DNA of 64,000 nucleotides from Candidatus Micrarchaeota archaeon (lineage in GTDB: Archaea > Micrarchaeota > Micrarchaeia > Micrarchaeales > Micrarchaeaceae). The notes beneath the pieces are model-generated. The model saw nothing but the letters and a program-made list of their open reading frames with translations, ran no database searches and had not been told where the DNA came from. Shown here one piece after another: positions 15,591-24,967 of the stretch. Positions within the stretch are counted from its first letter, which is position 1. Each line of letters opens with the position of its first letter. The stretch covers positions 64,197 to 128,196 of the forward strand of contig JAGWHU010000001.1 in assembly GCA_028866575.1 (NCBI GenBank), read 5' to 3'. The translations under genes and the position numbers were made by a program.

Positions 15591-16004
15591 TCATACCAAC
15601 TCTATCAGGACTCTTTTTTTTATCGCATTCAATACATGTGCATAATCCCTGTAATGGGCTATTGTGGTGAGCGCTATGGTGTACTCGCCAGCGTCGGATC
15701 CTATGCTGCTGTATATGCCGAGGCTAACCTCCTTCTGCTCGCCAGGCTGCATCTCCCCAATCCTTATCTCCCTCTGCTTTGATACGACCATCTCGTCAAA
15801 TCCGACTTTCCCTGCAGATTCCGCCACCACTGAGGTTAGCAAAATATCCTTTGTGAGGTTCTTTACCTTTATGTTAAGCGTTGCGGAGCTCGCCTTCTTT
15901 GCGTATAGCCTATAAGGTATTAATTCGGTGGATACGCTGTAGGGCGGCCCCTCTGTTATGCCTTTCGCTGAATCTTTTTTTCCAAATATGTTCAAAATTC
16001 CCAT
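15591..16004 (-). CDS. Hypothetical protein with a beta-sandwich-like domain
   Basis: The gene encodes 137 residues from ATG 16004, chosen because GGTG lies 6 nt upstream. After a short N-terminus (MGILNIFGKK) the sequence alternates strands in a way reminiscent of CARDB/NEW3-type immunoglobulin-like modules: SSATLNIKVKNLTKD, then MQPGEQKEVSLGIY and GEYTIALTTIAHYRD. There is no signal peptide, so it is probably cytoplasmic or peripheral. It is convergent with the small regulator, 5 nt away. I do not recognise a named family. Confidence 0.5.
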   Translation of the reverse strand: MGILNIFGKKDSAKGITEGPPYSVSTELIPYRLYAKKASSATLNIKVKNLTKDILLTSVVAESAGKVGFDEMVVSKQREIRIGEMQPGEQKEVSLGIYSSIGSDAGEYTIALTTIAHYRDYAHVLNAIKKRVLIELV

Positions 16005-16100
16005 AGTATCCACCAATGCTGATTATTTCTATTGTTTGAAATCTTTATATACTTTATTATTGTATATTAAGTAGGTCAACTACAGGTTGTAGGACATTAT

Positions 16101-16538
16101 ATGCCTATAAAGTATAATCTAACGAAATATGATATACTCGCGGAAAAAATTCACGAACTTTCACAGAAGAGAGATACGCCATTTAGCAAGGACGAAGAAC
16201 TTCTAAGAGCAAAAGCAATACTCATAGCATCTTTCGATTCTGCGCATTCATACCAGACAAACAAAATAATAACGAGCGGCAATGTCATAGAGCTGCTTAA
16301 TTCTGATTACATAAAAATGGAGCATGCAGATGCGCGCTCAACGAAGTGGAGGAACGTTAAAAATACTGACATAGAAGAGGTTGCCCACACAAACATAAAC
16401 GGGACTTTTCCTTTGTGGCTGCGCTCCATATGTGCCGACAGGGAAACCTGTGAAGGGTACAGGTATGCATGGGGAATGCTGCAAAAGGAATTCGCTGCAG
16501 AATGCGATGGCATAACATTGCAGAGGCAGCAACACTAA
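16101..16538 (+). CDS. Hypothetical protein
   Basis: This 145-residue soluble, mainly helical protein has no recognised motif. It holds two cysteines near residues 113 and 119 (CADRETC) and a Trp/Tyr-rich stretch after them. The upstream A+T-rich sequence (TATATACTTTATTATTG around 16047) looks like a promoter. It is followed on the same strand by another unknown protein after 64 nt. Codon use is somewhat more A+T-rich than in the flanking housekeeping genes. Confidence 0.45.
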   Translation: MPIKYNLTKYDILAEKIHELSQKRDTPFSKDEELLRAKAILIASFDSAHSYQTNKIITSGNVIELLNSDYIKMEHADARSTKWRNVKNTDIEEVAHTNINGTFPLWLRSICADRETCEGYRYAWGMLQKEFAAECDGITLQRQQH

Positions 16539-16602
16539 TTAATCTACTAAATTCCTGTACAACATATATAAATAAATTCTCTAGGAACTTTAAACTGATA
16601 GA

Positions 16603-17226
16603 ATGCATAAAGGCGCACATAGGGGGCACGGCGGATTTGTGACTTGCGACATCCTGAGAAAATCAACAAGTCACATGAAGGAAAGCATATCCATTCCGCT
16701 AAAGGATGAATATGCAATAGAAAATGCCCCAAATCCGATATCAGAAACCATAAAATCCGTAAAAAGGCTGAATACACCGCACTTTACGGATTTCCTGGAT
16801 GGGATCAGGATAAGCCTTAGCAGTACTGAATTCAATAAGCTGGCGGATTACGATGCGCTCCAAATCTGCATCTCGAGCCCAGAAGGCGTAAAATCGACAA
16901 TATCCAACGCGTACTACTATGCAAATAAGGGTGATGTGAGAAGCTCCACAAGCTGGTTCCATACATACGTGCACAGGCCCATACTGGAGATGGTATTGGA
17001 AGATCTTGGAAGCAAAAAAAGAAAAGAGGATGATATAAGCATATTCTTGAACGAAATCAAGCCATTCCTAATCAAAGAAAAATTATTGGCTGCCGTGGGG
17101 ACCGGGCCGGAAATCAGGGAGAGAACGCTGTGGAATGACATAAGGGTGCAGTTCGGGGATCATTTGGGGTTGCAGGTAATCGACAACATCGAATTCCTCA
17201 GGAAGGCAAAGATCATACCCCCGTGA
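16603..17226 (+). CDS. Hypothetical protein
   Basis: This 207-residue soluble protein has no family I recognise. The start may be ATG 16603 or, perhaps better, ATG 16675, where the sequence becomes regular (MKESISIPLKDEY). The middle contains FTDFLDGIRISLSSTEFNKLADYD and YYYANKGDVRSSTSWFHTYVHRP, and the end is helical and charged. A TATA-like run ATATATAAATAAATT lies about 40 nt upstream of the first ATG. It is convergent with methionine aminopeptidase, 10 nt apart. Confidence 0.45.
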   Translation: MHKGAHRGHGGFVTCDILRKSTSHMKESISIPLKDEYAIENAPNPISETIKSVKRLNTPHFTDFLDGIRISLSSTEFNKLADYDALQICISSPEGVKSTISNAYYYANKGDVRSSTSWFHTYVHRPILEMVLEDLGSKKRKEDDISIFLNEIKPFLIKEKLLAAVGTGPEIRERTLWNDIRVQFGDHLGLQVIDNIEFLRKAKIIPP

Positions 17227-17236
17227 ATTACAGGAT

Positions 17237-18160
17237 TCATCTTTTTGCCCTTGTTATTACTTCGAACCCGTCCTTTGTTACTATCACTTGCGCCTCTGCC
17301 TGGGCAACCATTCCACCGCTGGCCTCAACAAGGACAGGGCTGGGCTCTATTGCGCCGCTTCTTACGAGCTCTGACACCGCGGCATAAAGCCTGAACCTGG
17401 AGCCGACAAGATTGCTGAACCAGCGCACGGCAAAAGGCTCCTTGCTGTTGTTCTTCTCTATGTGCTGCAGCAACGCCCTTGCTTCCGAAGACCTTACCTG
17501 TCTTGAGCCGCTATCGGCATCATAGCTGTAAATCTCGCAAAAATCACCGTCGACTACCAAACCGTCTCCCGTAGTGAGGAATGGCTCTATTGCAATTACC
17601 ATGCCCTCCTCCACTACCGTGAAGTCACCGTTGTCGTAATTCGGTATGAACAGCTCAGCATGCAGGTCATGCAAACCAATCCCATGGCCTCCGAGGTTCT
17701 TTATCGGCCTGAACCCGTCAGATTCGGCACTATCGGCTATGGCCTTTCCTATGTCGCATACGCTCACCCCATGCCTTATCATGCCTATCGCTTTGTCAAG
17801 GGATTTATCCGCAGCCTCTACCATCTTTGCGTACTTGCCTGATAAATCTACCGTTATCGCGCCGTCGCCAAGCATGCCGTTCTTCTCCCCGCCGAAGTCT
17901 ATCTTGACTAGATCATCGTTTGTGAATACCGATTCATCGCTCATAGAGGGGGTATAATGGGCAGCCTGTTCGTTTACCGAAAGATTTATCGGGAATGCAA
18001 GGCCATAGCCTTTGTCCCTAAGGAATTTCTCGGCAGATTCCGCAACTTCAAGAAGTTTGGCCCCGGGCCTGACAAGATCTGCCGCATAGAGTATCGCCTC
18101 CGAGGAAATTCTTCCGACCTCCTTTATGGTATCAATCTCCTCCGCGCTAACCTTTGTCAA
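17237..18160 (-). CDS. map: Methionine aminopeptidase, type II
   Basis: The enzyme removes the initiator Met from nascent proteins using a dinuclear metal site. Ligands are visible as Asp in KIDFGG, Asp 11 residues later in LGDGAITV, His in GGHGIGLHDLH, Glu in AIEPFLT and a C-terminal Glu in AQAEAQVIV. The AHYTP motif near residue 67 is also present. The insertion helical region of about 60 residues marks type II. TTG at 18160 is supported by GGTG 5 nt upstream. Its neighbour on the other side is a divergent acyltransferase. Confidence 0.95.
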   Translation of the reverse strand: MTKVSAEEIDTIKEVGRISSEAILYAADLVRPGAKLLEVAESAEKFLRDKGYGLAFPINLSVNEQAAHYTPSMSDESVFTNDDLVKIDFGGEKNGMLGDGAITVDLSGKYAKMVEAADKSLDKAIGMIRHGVSVCDIGKAIADSAESDGFRPIKNLGGHGIGLHDLHAELFIPNYDNGDFTVVEEGMVIAIEPFLTTGDGLVVDGDFCEIYSYDADSGSRQVRSSEARALLQHIEKNNSKEPFAVRWFSNLVGSRFRLYAAVSELVRSGAIEPSPVLVEASGGMVAQAEAQVIVTKDGFEVITRAKR

Positions 18161-18271
18161 AGAAACACCAAGAATATATGAACTGCACGAAACTTTAGCA
18201 ATCTTACTATGGCTGATTATGTTCTTATAACTGCGTTACAAATTCAATAAAACGGTTACAATACCCATGGG

Positions 18272-19258
18272 ATGCACTTGGAGGAGGAAATAGGCATACA
18301 AGGCATGCGCGGATTCGCAGCAATAATGGTCATGTGCACCCACATAGCATCCGATCTCCCCCTGTCATTGATATCTGCACCAATACTCATAATGTACTCG
18401 GGATATTCTGGCGTAGAGCTGTTCTTCCTTATCAGCGGTTATATCCTGATGCGCAAGTTCCAATCCGAAGATTATTCGGTAAAGGGCAGGTTCAATGCCC
18501 TGAAGTACTACATACGCAGGATCTTCAGGATATGGCCACTTTATTTCATAGCGATACCGATATTCGCGCTTGCATTCTCAACAAACGTGGCATGGCAGCA
18601 GTATTTCTTCATACAGAACTTCTTCCCTCAGACGTTTAGCATGACCCCGTTATGGACCCTGGTAATCGAAGAGCTTTTCTACCTGGTTCTTCCCTTGTGG
18701 GTGATAGCGTTCCGAAAAAATTGGCTTGCGTCTTTCATCGGGATGGTCGGGTTCAGCATCGGCTATATGGCGTTCATCGCATACGGGCTGCACATAACCG
18801 TTATGTCAAGGTACCTTTTCGCGCAGTTCCCGATGTTTGCAATATCATATGCGCTTGGCACCATAATAGCTTTGGGCAAGACCGTCAAGGTCAATTCCCT
18901 GCTTATTGTTATACTTTGGTTGAACTTCAGCCTTATACTTGCTTTCAGCGAAGTTTCATGGTTCGCCCCGGTAATATTCTCATTGATATACTTCCTGGTC
19001 CTTGCAAACCTGCGAAACTCGAAATTTTTCACCAACAGGGTATCCCATTTTCTCGGGAGCCTTACGTACCCGATATACATATTGAGCGTTCCTGTGGAAA
19101 TCGCCGCGGTAGCCGTTTCCGGCCAGCCTAACTTTTTCGTGTGGATACCTCTGACCGTTTTAGGGACTATCGCGCTTTCATATGTGGCGCACAGGTATTT
19201 CGAAAAGCCATTCATAGGGTTCGGCAGGGCTATGGAGCGGACTTTCGGGATTGCTTAA
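18272..19258 (+). CDS. Acyltransferase 3 family membrane protein
   Basis: A polytopic protein of the OafA/YrhL type that O-acylates cell-surface sugars or lipids. About ten hydrophobic segments are present. Family marks are the N-terminal IQGMRGFAAIMVMCTHI with its conserved Arg and His, SGVELFFLISGYIL, YYIRRIFRIWPLYF and the late RYFEKPF. The usual RGIAALLVVLYHA-type motif is recognisable although His follows a Cys-Thr pair here. The acceptor is unknown, but a glycan made for AglB or a lipid headgroup would fit. It is convergent with PolB. Confidence 0.85.
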   Translation: MHLEEEIGIQGMRGFAAIMVMCTHIASDLPLSLISAPILIMYSGYSGVELFFLISGYILMRKFQSEDYSVKGRFNALKYYIRRIFRIWPLYFIAIPIFALAFSTNVAWQQYFFIQNFFPQTFSMTPLWTLVIEELFYLVLPLWVIAFRKNWLASFIGMVGFSIGYMAFIAYGLHITVMSRYLFAQFPMFAISYALGTIIALGKTVKVNSLLIVILWLNFSLILAFSEVSWFAPVIFSLIYFLVLANLRNSKFFTNRVSHFLGSLTYPIYILSVPVEIAAVAVSGQPNFFVWIPLTVLGTIALSYVAHRYFEKPFIGFGRAMERTFGIA

Positions 19259-19271
19259 GGGAAATGCCCTT

Positions 19272-21704
19272 CTAAAGCTTCCGCTGCGTTCCAAGCCCCT
19301 TGAGCTCCTCCTCGCTGAAATTCAGCTCCTTGAGTATTCGCATAGTTGCCGGGAGCACCTGGTTGTTTATGTAGTAATCCGCATCGTAGTCCCTTGCAAA
19401 CTCCTCCAGCTCCGCCCTGTCTGATATGCTGCTGCCGTGCCTTGTTATCACATAGCTTATCACAGCGCCTTCAAGGTCCTCCCTTTTCTTCTTCCCTTCC
19501 CTTACTGCCTTTCGCGCGGCCCCAAGCTCCGGGGATTTTACGTCGTATCCGTCTATGCTCTTCCTTAGTTGCGTGCTTATCGCGAGCTCTTCCAGGGGCA
19601 CGTTTCCGTCCCTCAGCTCCTTAACCGCATTTTTCACTATGTCCACTGCTTTCTGCGCGTCGCCCTCGTTCAGTATCGTCTCAAGGACCTTCCTCTGGGT
19701 GTCCCTTGCGATCCTGGACCAGTCTCTCCTGACAAGCTCGAATCCGCGTATCTTTATCCTGCCCGTTTCTGATATCAGCGCGTACTTCTTCTTTGCACCT
19801 GAGACGCTCTTCTCGGTTTTCTTGCCTACGAAGACACCGCGCTTGTAAAAATCCTCCAGCTCCAGCTCCATTGATTCAGGGAGCTTGGCGTTGAAATCCT
19901 TAAGGAATTTCATGACGTCGTCCTTGGTCTTGCCCTCCATAAGCGCAACTATGCTATCCGTATCACCATAAATGGGCTTCAGCCCGAACTTTTCCGCAAT
20001 GTCTATGCTCTCCTTTATATACTGCCTGCCGAATGCTGTGACGCTGGCGGCGCAAGCCCTGGAGTACCACCTGGATCTTGGATAGCCAAGGTATCCATAT
20101 ACGGAGTTGGACACTATCTTCAGCGCCTGGGATCTGGATCCTAGGAAAACGTTATCAGGATCCTTCTTGTACGCCTTTTTCACCTCCGCGCGCTGCTCTA
20201 TCATCTGCTTCAGTATCAGCGGAACTATGCTCTTCCTTTTTTTGTCGAAACGTATGCCGTTGGGGGACTCATAATACTCTTTGCAATCATTGCAAACGGA
20301 TGAGGGGTCTATGTTGTAGGCGATTATTATGGAAGGGTACAGTCCCCTGAAATCAAACATGGCGAGGTTGCTGTAAATTCCCGGCTCCGGGGTCTTAACG
20401 TATGCACCCTCAATCGGATTGGCAAGCCTTTCCCTCATCTCGATATCCGTGGGCTTGTTCGGTATTATCTCGTTGTACTTTACGGAATTGTGCATGAGCA
20501 TGAATTCCACGAGCTGCCCTGTTGTGGAAACGCACACGTCCCCAAGTGCATCGTGCGTAAGCTTCGATAGCTCCACCATTATCGGCACGAAAGTCTCGTA
20601 GACCTTGTAAAGCGCCTCCGCATCCGCAAGATTGTAAGTCGCAAGGGTTTCAAGATCGTTGCCGCTTCCGTCCCAGAGCCTGAATATGTCCATCTTTTCC
20701 ACGGCAAATTTCTTGTCCTTGGTTATTGCCTCGTATACGTTTTTCAGTGTCTTGCTGTTGAGCCTCAATATGTTCTCAGATGCGCCGACTATGGATATGA
20801 ACTTTACTACGGTGTACATGTCTACGTGTACAATACCTGCAATCTTGACCATGTCCACCAGCCCGTGATTCTCTATTTTAGTGTTGCCCTCGAACCTGCT
20901 CAGATTGAAGTCCATCTTCAGCGCCCTTGCCCTCTCCAGAAGGTATCTTATGTCAAAGTTTGCCGAATTGTACCCGACCAGAACATCCACGCCGAGCTCC
21001 CTTACCCTGTTTACGAACGAATTTATCATCGACTTTTCGTCATCTGCAACTTCCACGAAAGGGAGCCCTATCTCCTTGAACGTTATGACGCCCTGCTTCA
21101 TGCTGCTCTTGCCGCTGTTGTAAAGGTAGCTTATCATGATTACGGGATCCTTGCTTGCCCTTGGCACGCCGAGGGGGTTGTACACCTCTATGTCAAAGCA
21201 CATGACATTCAGGTCTATCGGCGAGTCGTCAACCGCATCCCCTATCGATTCAAGAAACAGCATCCCATTCTCCTCCCCTACCTCCATGCTGTAGTATATG
21301 AGTGGCACAACCTTTTTGTCTACGGAATACCTTTTTGCGAAGGGTATGTCATACTCATAACAAACGCCGTACTGGGACATCGCTGAGCTGAGCTTGGGCA
21401 CGTGCGAAGTGCTGCTTACGAAAACCTGGTACGCGTTAACCTGCTTTCCCAGCACGGAGCGCTCGGCCATCAGGACCTTCAGGGCCTTTATGGTCCTTCC
21501 GTTGTCTACTGTTGAAATGGACCCGACAAAATCCTCATCAAGCTCTTTCGACGGGACGAGGTAAAAATAGGGCTTGAAAGAGCGATCAAATACCTCGTAG
21601 CACTTTCCGTCCTTCCCTTTTACTGTCAACCTAAGTACGGACTCGCTTTCATTATTCAGGTAGTCTATGTTGAAAATAGCCCCTTCTAATCTCTTGGATC
21701 CCAT
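19272..21704 (-). CDS. polB: Family B DNA polymerase
   Basis: This is the replicative or repair B-type polymerase with proofreading. The exonuclease motifs are CFDIEVYNP (Exo I), VGYNSANFDIRYL (Exo II) and YNLADAEALY (Exo III). The polymerase motifs are FDFRGLYPSIIIAYN (motif A), KIVSNSVYGYLG (motif B) and YGDTDSIVAL (motif C). All catalytic acids are present. The length of 810 is normal for archaeal PolB1/PolB3. The start ATG 21704 (MGSKRLEG) is the natural one. A PIP-like C-terminus is not obvious. Confidence 0.97.
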   Translation of the reverse strand: MGSKRLEGAIFNIDYLNNESESVLRLTVKGKDGKCYEVFDRSFKPYFYLVPSKELDEDFVGSISTVDNGRTIKALKVLMAERSVLGKQVNAYQVFVSSTSHVPKLSSAMSQYGVCYEYDIPFAKRYSVDKKVVPLIYYSMEVGEENGMLFLESIGDAVDDSPIDLNVMCFDIEVYNPLGVPRASKDPVIMISYLYNSGKSSMKQGVITFKEIGLPFVEVADDEKSMINSFVNRVRELGVDVLVGYNSANFDIRYLLERARALKMDFNLSRFEGNTKIENHGLVDMVKIAGIVHVDMYTVVKFISIVGASENILRLNSKTLKNVYEAITKDKKFAVEKMDIFRLWDGSGNDLETLATYNLADAEALYKVYETFVPIMVELSKLTHDALGDVCVSTTGQLVEFMLMHNSVKYNEIIPNKPTDIEMRERLANPIEGAYVKTPEPGIYSNLAMFDFRGLYPSIIIAYNIDPSSVCNDCKEYYESPNGIRFDKKRKSIVPLILKQMIEQRAEVKKAYKKDPDNVFLGSRSQALKIVSNSVYGYLGYPRSRWYSRACAASVTAFGRQYIKESIDIAEKFGLKPIYGDTDSIVALMEGKTKDDVMKFLKDFNAKLPESMELELEDFYKRGVFVGKKTEKSVSGAKKKYALISETGRIKIRGFELVRRDWSRIARDTQRKVLETILNEGDAQKAVDIVKNAVKELRDGNVPLEELAISTQLRKSIDGYDVKSPELGAARKAVREGKKKREDLEGAVISYVITRHGSSISDRAELEEFARDYDADYYINNQVLPATMRILKELNFSEEELKGLGTQRKL

Positions 21705-21764
21705 TATCTCACTAAGTCCTAAAACTAGCAGGAGGCCACATTACGGGCGCACGTGCTGCCCGTA

Positions 21765-22181
21765 TTACTTGCTCTCCTGTATCTTAGTTGTGCTTATTAC
21801 CAAGGGCGGTATCAGTCCGAGTGAATATGCCACCAGCGTGCCCGTAGCGCTGCACCTGAAATTCAGCCCGTTTATTATTTCCTCGGCAAGCTGCACGGGC
21901 AGGACGTGGTCCTGATTCCACTTCTTGAGCACGCTGGCCACTTCATCCTTAGATTCGGTTACCTCGACTAGCCCTGTAAGCTTTATATGGCCTATATTCT
22001 TGGAATCCTTGTTATCGCCATCAAGGTAGTCGGCCTGGAACGAGTAGTCCACATTGAGCTTCGTCCCGTCGGCGGAAACCTTGTCTATGTTTATGTTCAG
22101 CCTCGGGAATCTTTGCTTGGAAAGTACTTCAGAGGAATTTATCTTGCCTTCTACATTCAGTATTGAGAATCCTGTTATCAT
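21765..22181 (-). CDS. Conserved archaeal-type hypothetical protein, SecB-fold-like
   Basis: This 138-residue protein comprises antiparallel strands (FSILNVEGKINSS, LNINIDKVSADGTKLNVDYSFQADY, HIKLTGLVEV) and a long helix (KDEVASVLKKWNQD). It ends LPVQLAEEIINGLNFRCSA then GLIPPLVIS. The order of strands, helix and hydrophobic Pro-rich C-terminus is reminiscent of SecB-like chaperone folds, but that is an impression, not a match. It lies upstream of PolB on the same strand with a 60-nt gap, so it may have its own promoter. Confidence 0.5.
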   Translation of the reverse strand: MITGFSILNVEGKINSSEVLSKQRFPRLNINIDKVSADGTKLNVDYSFQADYLDGDNKDSKNIGHIKLTGLVEVTESKDEVASVLKKWNQDHVLPVQLAEEIINGLNFRCSATGTLVAYSLGLIPPLVISTTKIQESK

Positions 22182-22263
22182 GCAATCACTTAAATTATTT
22201 TAAAAACAAAGTTATTTAAGCCTGAACGAAATTAACTTGGTAAGGACAGCCACGGGTGGCAAA

Positions 22264-22611
22264 ATGGAAGCCGAAATAAGGAGAAACAATGCATTATCCG
22301 ACAAGCCTTCCAGCTCCTCCGCTTTCAGGGATAGGGTAAAGAGCAAAATTTCCCAGATGGAGGGAAATCCCAAAATTAAGGCTACCATATCTGCTGTGAG
22401 GGTAACATACTTCCACTCGTCCACAATAGCGCTCTATGCGATCCATACCGGCGTTACGCCCAACAACCTGTTCACAAACAACCCAAACATGCACCTGCTA
22501 CAGTTCGGCGCGCTATCAATGGGCACCGTAATAGCAACAATAGCTGTTTCAAGCGCCGCAAGAAGGATGAGGGCCAGCATGCTTCCGAAAGACACCAAAA
22601 ACGGCAGTTGA
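22264..22611 (+). CDS. Small membrane protein, unknown
   Basis: This 115-residue protein starts at ATG 22264, chosen over TTG 22237 because GGTG lies 5 nt upstream. A charged N-terminal half (residues 1-35) precedes two weak hydrophobic segments (YFHSSTIALYAIHTGV and LLQFGALSMGTVIATIAVSSAA) joined by an Asn-rich turn. The C-terminus is basic. It is probably an inner-membrane protein with both ends inside. It is divergent from the SecB-like gene. Confidence 0.5.
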   Translation: MEAEIRRNNALSDKPSSSSAFRDRVKSKISQMEGNPKIKATISAVRVTYFHSSTIALYAIHTGVTPNNLFTNNPNMHLLQFGALSMGTVIATIAVSSAARRMRASMLPKDTKNGS

Positions 22612-22691
22612 TGCAATGCGTGATATTGCAAGCTGTCCCGCAGGCACTAGTTATTTATTAGTACATATGCAATTTTTAATAGGTGTAAACC

Positions 22692-23471
22692 TTGCAAAAC
22701 CCAGCACTGTACGCTCTTGCTGCATTTTTGATTCTGGCAGGAATTATGGCATCAATGCCAGTTGCCAATGCCTCCTACACTGTCAAGAACCTTAACGTCA
22801 CGCTTGTACTCAACACAAACACGAGCGCACAGGTTACGGAAGTCATAAGGCTTTCCATAAGCAACGAGTCCGTAAGCCAGTACTCTGTGGACAGGGCAGC
22901 CCTCAACCTGACGCTCAGCGACTGGCGCGCGATAATAGGGCCCATAGTAACTGACCACATAATAAACCCCAACTCCAGCGTTTACAATTTCAAGTTCTTT
23001 CCCGGCCCGGTAACGCGCACCGGCAGCGGAAACTATGCAAACATAACGCTGCTGTACAGCGTCTCAAATGTGACGTTCGTAAACCGCATAGCGCCCAGGG
23101 AATACGAATACAAATTCAATTCCAGGATATTCAATTTCGAGCATGGGGTCAGCGGCGAGGTCCTAAACCCGAGCACCGAGCTCACCGTAATACTGCCGCA
23201 CGACGGGAAAATAGTGTCTGTTTATCCAATACCTGACCTCCCACCGTACGCATTCACCACCCAGTACAAGAACGTAACCATCATATCATGGCTGTACGGT
23301 GAGCCGCTCTCCACGTTCACCCTCGTCTATACGATAAAGGAGAGCATGCCTGCTGAAGTCGAAGGGTTTTTCACCGCACTATACAACGGCCTGGGGATAT
23401 ACACATACGTGATAATAGCTCTTGCCGTAGTGCTTTCTGTGCTGTACATATATCGCAGGGCAGTGATTTGA
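22692..23471 (+). CDS. Secreted membrane-anchored protein, unknown
   Basis: A signal peptide (residues 1-27, ending near ANAS) is followed by an external domain of about 200 residues rich in beta strands and N-x-S/T sites. A C-terminal transmembrane helix (about 238-256) ends in YRRAVI. The topology is type I. TTG at 22692 has GGTG 6 nt upstream. It ends only 7 nt before PheS, so it may be co-transcribed with PheST although no functional link is evident. The layout resembles bacterial and archaeal DUF2207-type N-domains, but I would not assign it. Confidence 0.55.
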   Translation: MQNPALYALAAFLILAGIMASMPVANASYTVKNLNVTLVLNTNTSAQVTEVIRLSISNESVSQYSVDRAALNLTLSDWRAIIGPIVTDHIINPNSSVYNFKFFPGPVTRTGSGNYANITLLYSVSNVTFVNRIAPREYEYKFNSRIFNFEHGVSGEVLNPSTELTVILPHDGKIVSVYPIPDLPPYAFTTQYKNVTIISWLYGEPLSTFTLVYTIKESMPAEVEGFFTALYNGLGIYTYVIIALAVVLSVLYIYRRAVI

Positions 23472-23478
23472 GGAATTA

Positions 23479-24963
23479 GTGGCGATACTTTTGCATGAAG
23501 ATGAAAAAGCTGTACTGAACTTGATAAAAAGGGAGAATACCGGCGATCCAGATTACATAAGGGATAAGCTAGGGATGGACAGGGATTCCCTGCTCCGTGC
23601 GATAGAGGGCCTGATCAAGGCCAACATGATAAAGGTTGACAGGGACACTGGCAGGACTGCAAGGCTCACCAGTGAAGGCAAGAGGTACGTAAAGAAATTC
23701 CCTGAGGAGGCATTGGCCGAGCTCCTGAGGAAAAAAGGCGGCAGGGAAAGCCTGGCATCCATAAACAACAGGATAGGGATAATATGGGCGAAGAAGAATG
23801 CCTGGATAGAAATCGAAAAAGGAACCGTCATACTCACTGAAAAGGGAAGATCCGCATCGCAGGAAGGTTCGGATTACAAATACAGGGCCCTGCTCAAAGA
23901 GTTGAATACCTCAAAGAGCGAGGAGAATACCGAAGTAATATTGAAAAGAGATGCTGATCTCGCAAACGATCTTAAAAACAGGAACCTGATAGAAATAACG
24001 GACAAGGGCAGGATAAAAGAGATACATGTCATTGAAGGCGCAGACGCATCGGGATTCCCGGAAGACGAAGGGATAGGCACGCTTACAAGGGAAATGATAG
24101 TCAGCGGAAAGTGGAAAAAGGAGAAGCTGAGGAAATACGACATAAACTCAAACGCCGAAGCGCTCAACCCTGCAAGGCCGCATCCGATGCACGAGCTTCT
24201 GGACGTCATAAGGTCCGCATATTTCAATCTTGGGTTCACCGAGGTATCCGGCCCCATAATAGAATCCGCGTTTTGGAACTTCGACGCGCTGTTCGTGCCG
24301 CAGGACCACCCCGCAAGGGAGATGCAGGATACCTTCTTCCTCTCCAACCCTAAAAAGATAACAATAGAGGACGTGGAGCTAATGCACAAGCTGAAGAGGG
24401 CTCACAGGAAAAACTGGAAGGACCTGTGGAAGGAGAGCGTAGCGCAGCAGGCGCTTCTCAGGACGCACGCAACAACCGTATCCGCGCATTACATACGCAA
24501 ATTCGCGAGCAGCATGGAAAGCAGCTATCCCATCAAGCTTTTCTCTGTGGGCAGGGTATTCAGGAACGAGAGCATAGACTACAAGCATCTTGCGGAATTC
24601 TACCAGATGGACGGAATAATAATAGGCGACAACCTAACTTTCTCCAACCTGATAGACACGCTCTCGAGGCTGTATTCGCAGTTGGGTCTAGAGGTTAAAT
24701 TCAAGCCTGCGTATTTCCCGTTCGTGGAGCCCGGGCTGGAGATATACTACTACGACGAGAAGAAAAAGGATACCATAGAACTTGGCGGCGCAGGCATAAT
24801 AAGGAAGGAAATAACGAGGGCAATGGGCACGAACAAGACCGTTCTGGCATGGGGGCCCGGCGTTGACAGGCTGATATTCAATTTCATGGATATAGACAGC
24901 CTTCTGCACCTTTACAAGAACAATGTAGGATGGCTGCGCAGCAGGCCTGAGCTTAAATTGTGA
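23479..24963 (+). CDS. pheS: Phenylalanyl-tRNA synthetase alpha subunit
   Basis: This is the catalytic subunit of the alpha2-beta2 class II enzyme that charges tRNA-Phe. The first ~200 residues form winged-helix DNA-binding-like modules as in archaeal/eukaryotic PheS. The catalytic core has HPMHELLDVIR, the motif 2 region FSVGRVFRNESIDYKH and motif 3 GPGVDRLIF near the C-terminus. GTG at 23479 follows a GAGGA ribosome-binding site. PheT starts 4 nt after the stop, the usual operon. Confidence 0.95.
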   Translation: MAILLHEDEKAVLNLIKRENTGDPDYIRDKLGMDRDSLLRAIEGLIKANMIKVDRDTGRTARLTSEGKRYVKKFPEEALAELLRKKGGRESLASINNRIGIIWAKKNAWIEIEKGTVILTEKGRSASQEGSDYKYRALLKELNTSKSEENTEVILKRDADLANDLKNRNLIEITDKGRIKEIHVIEGADASGFPEDEGIGTLTREMIVSGKWKKEKLRKYDINSNAEALNPARPHPMHELLDVIRSAYFNLGFTEVSGPIIESAFWNFDALFVPQDHPAREMQDTFFLSNPKKITIEDVELMHKLKRAHRKNWKDLWKESVAQQALLRTHATTVSAHYIRKFASSMESSYPIKLFSVGRVFRNESIDYKHLAEFYQMDGIIIGDNLTFSNLIDTLSRLYSQLGLEVKFKPAYFPFVEPGLEIYYYDEKKKDTIELGGAGIIRKEITRAMGTNKTVLAWGPGVDRLIFNFMDIDSLLHLYKNNVGWLRSRPELKL

Positions 24964-24967
24964 TCAC

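Noticed and set aside
20826-21386. A 186-residue plus-strand open frame
   Set aside because: Antisense to the exonuclease part of PolB, whose motifs are intact on the other strand.
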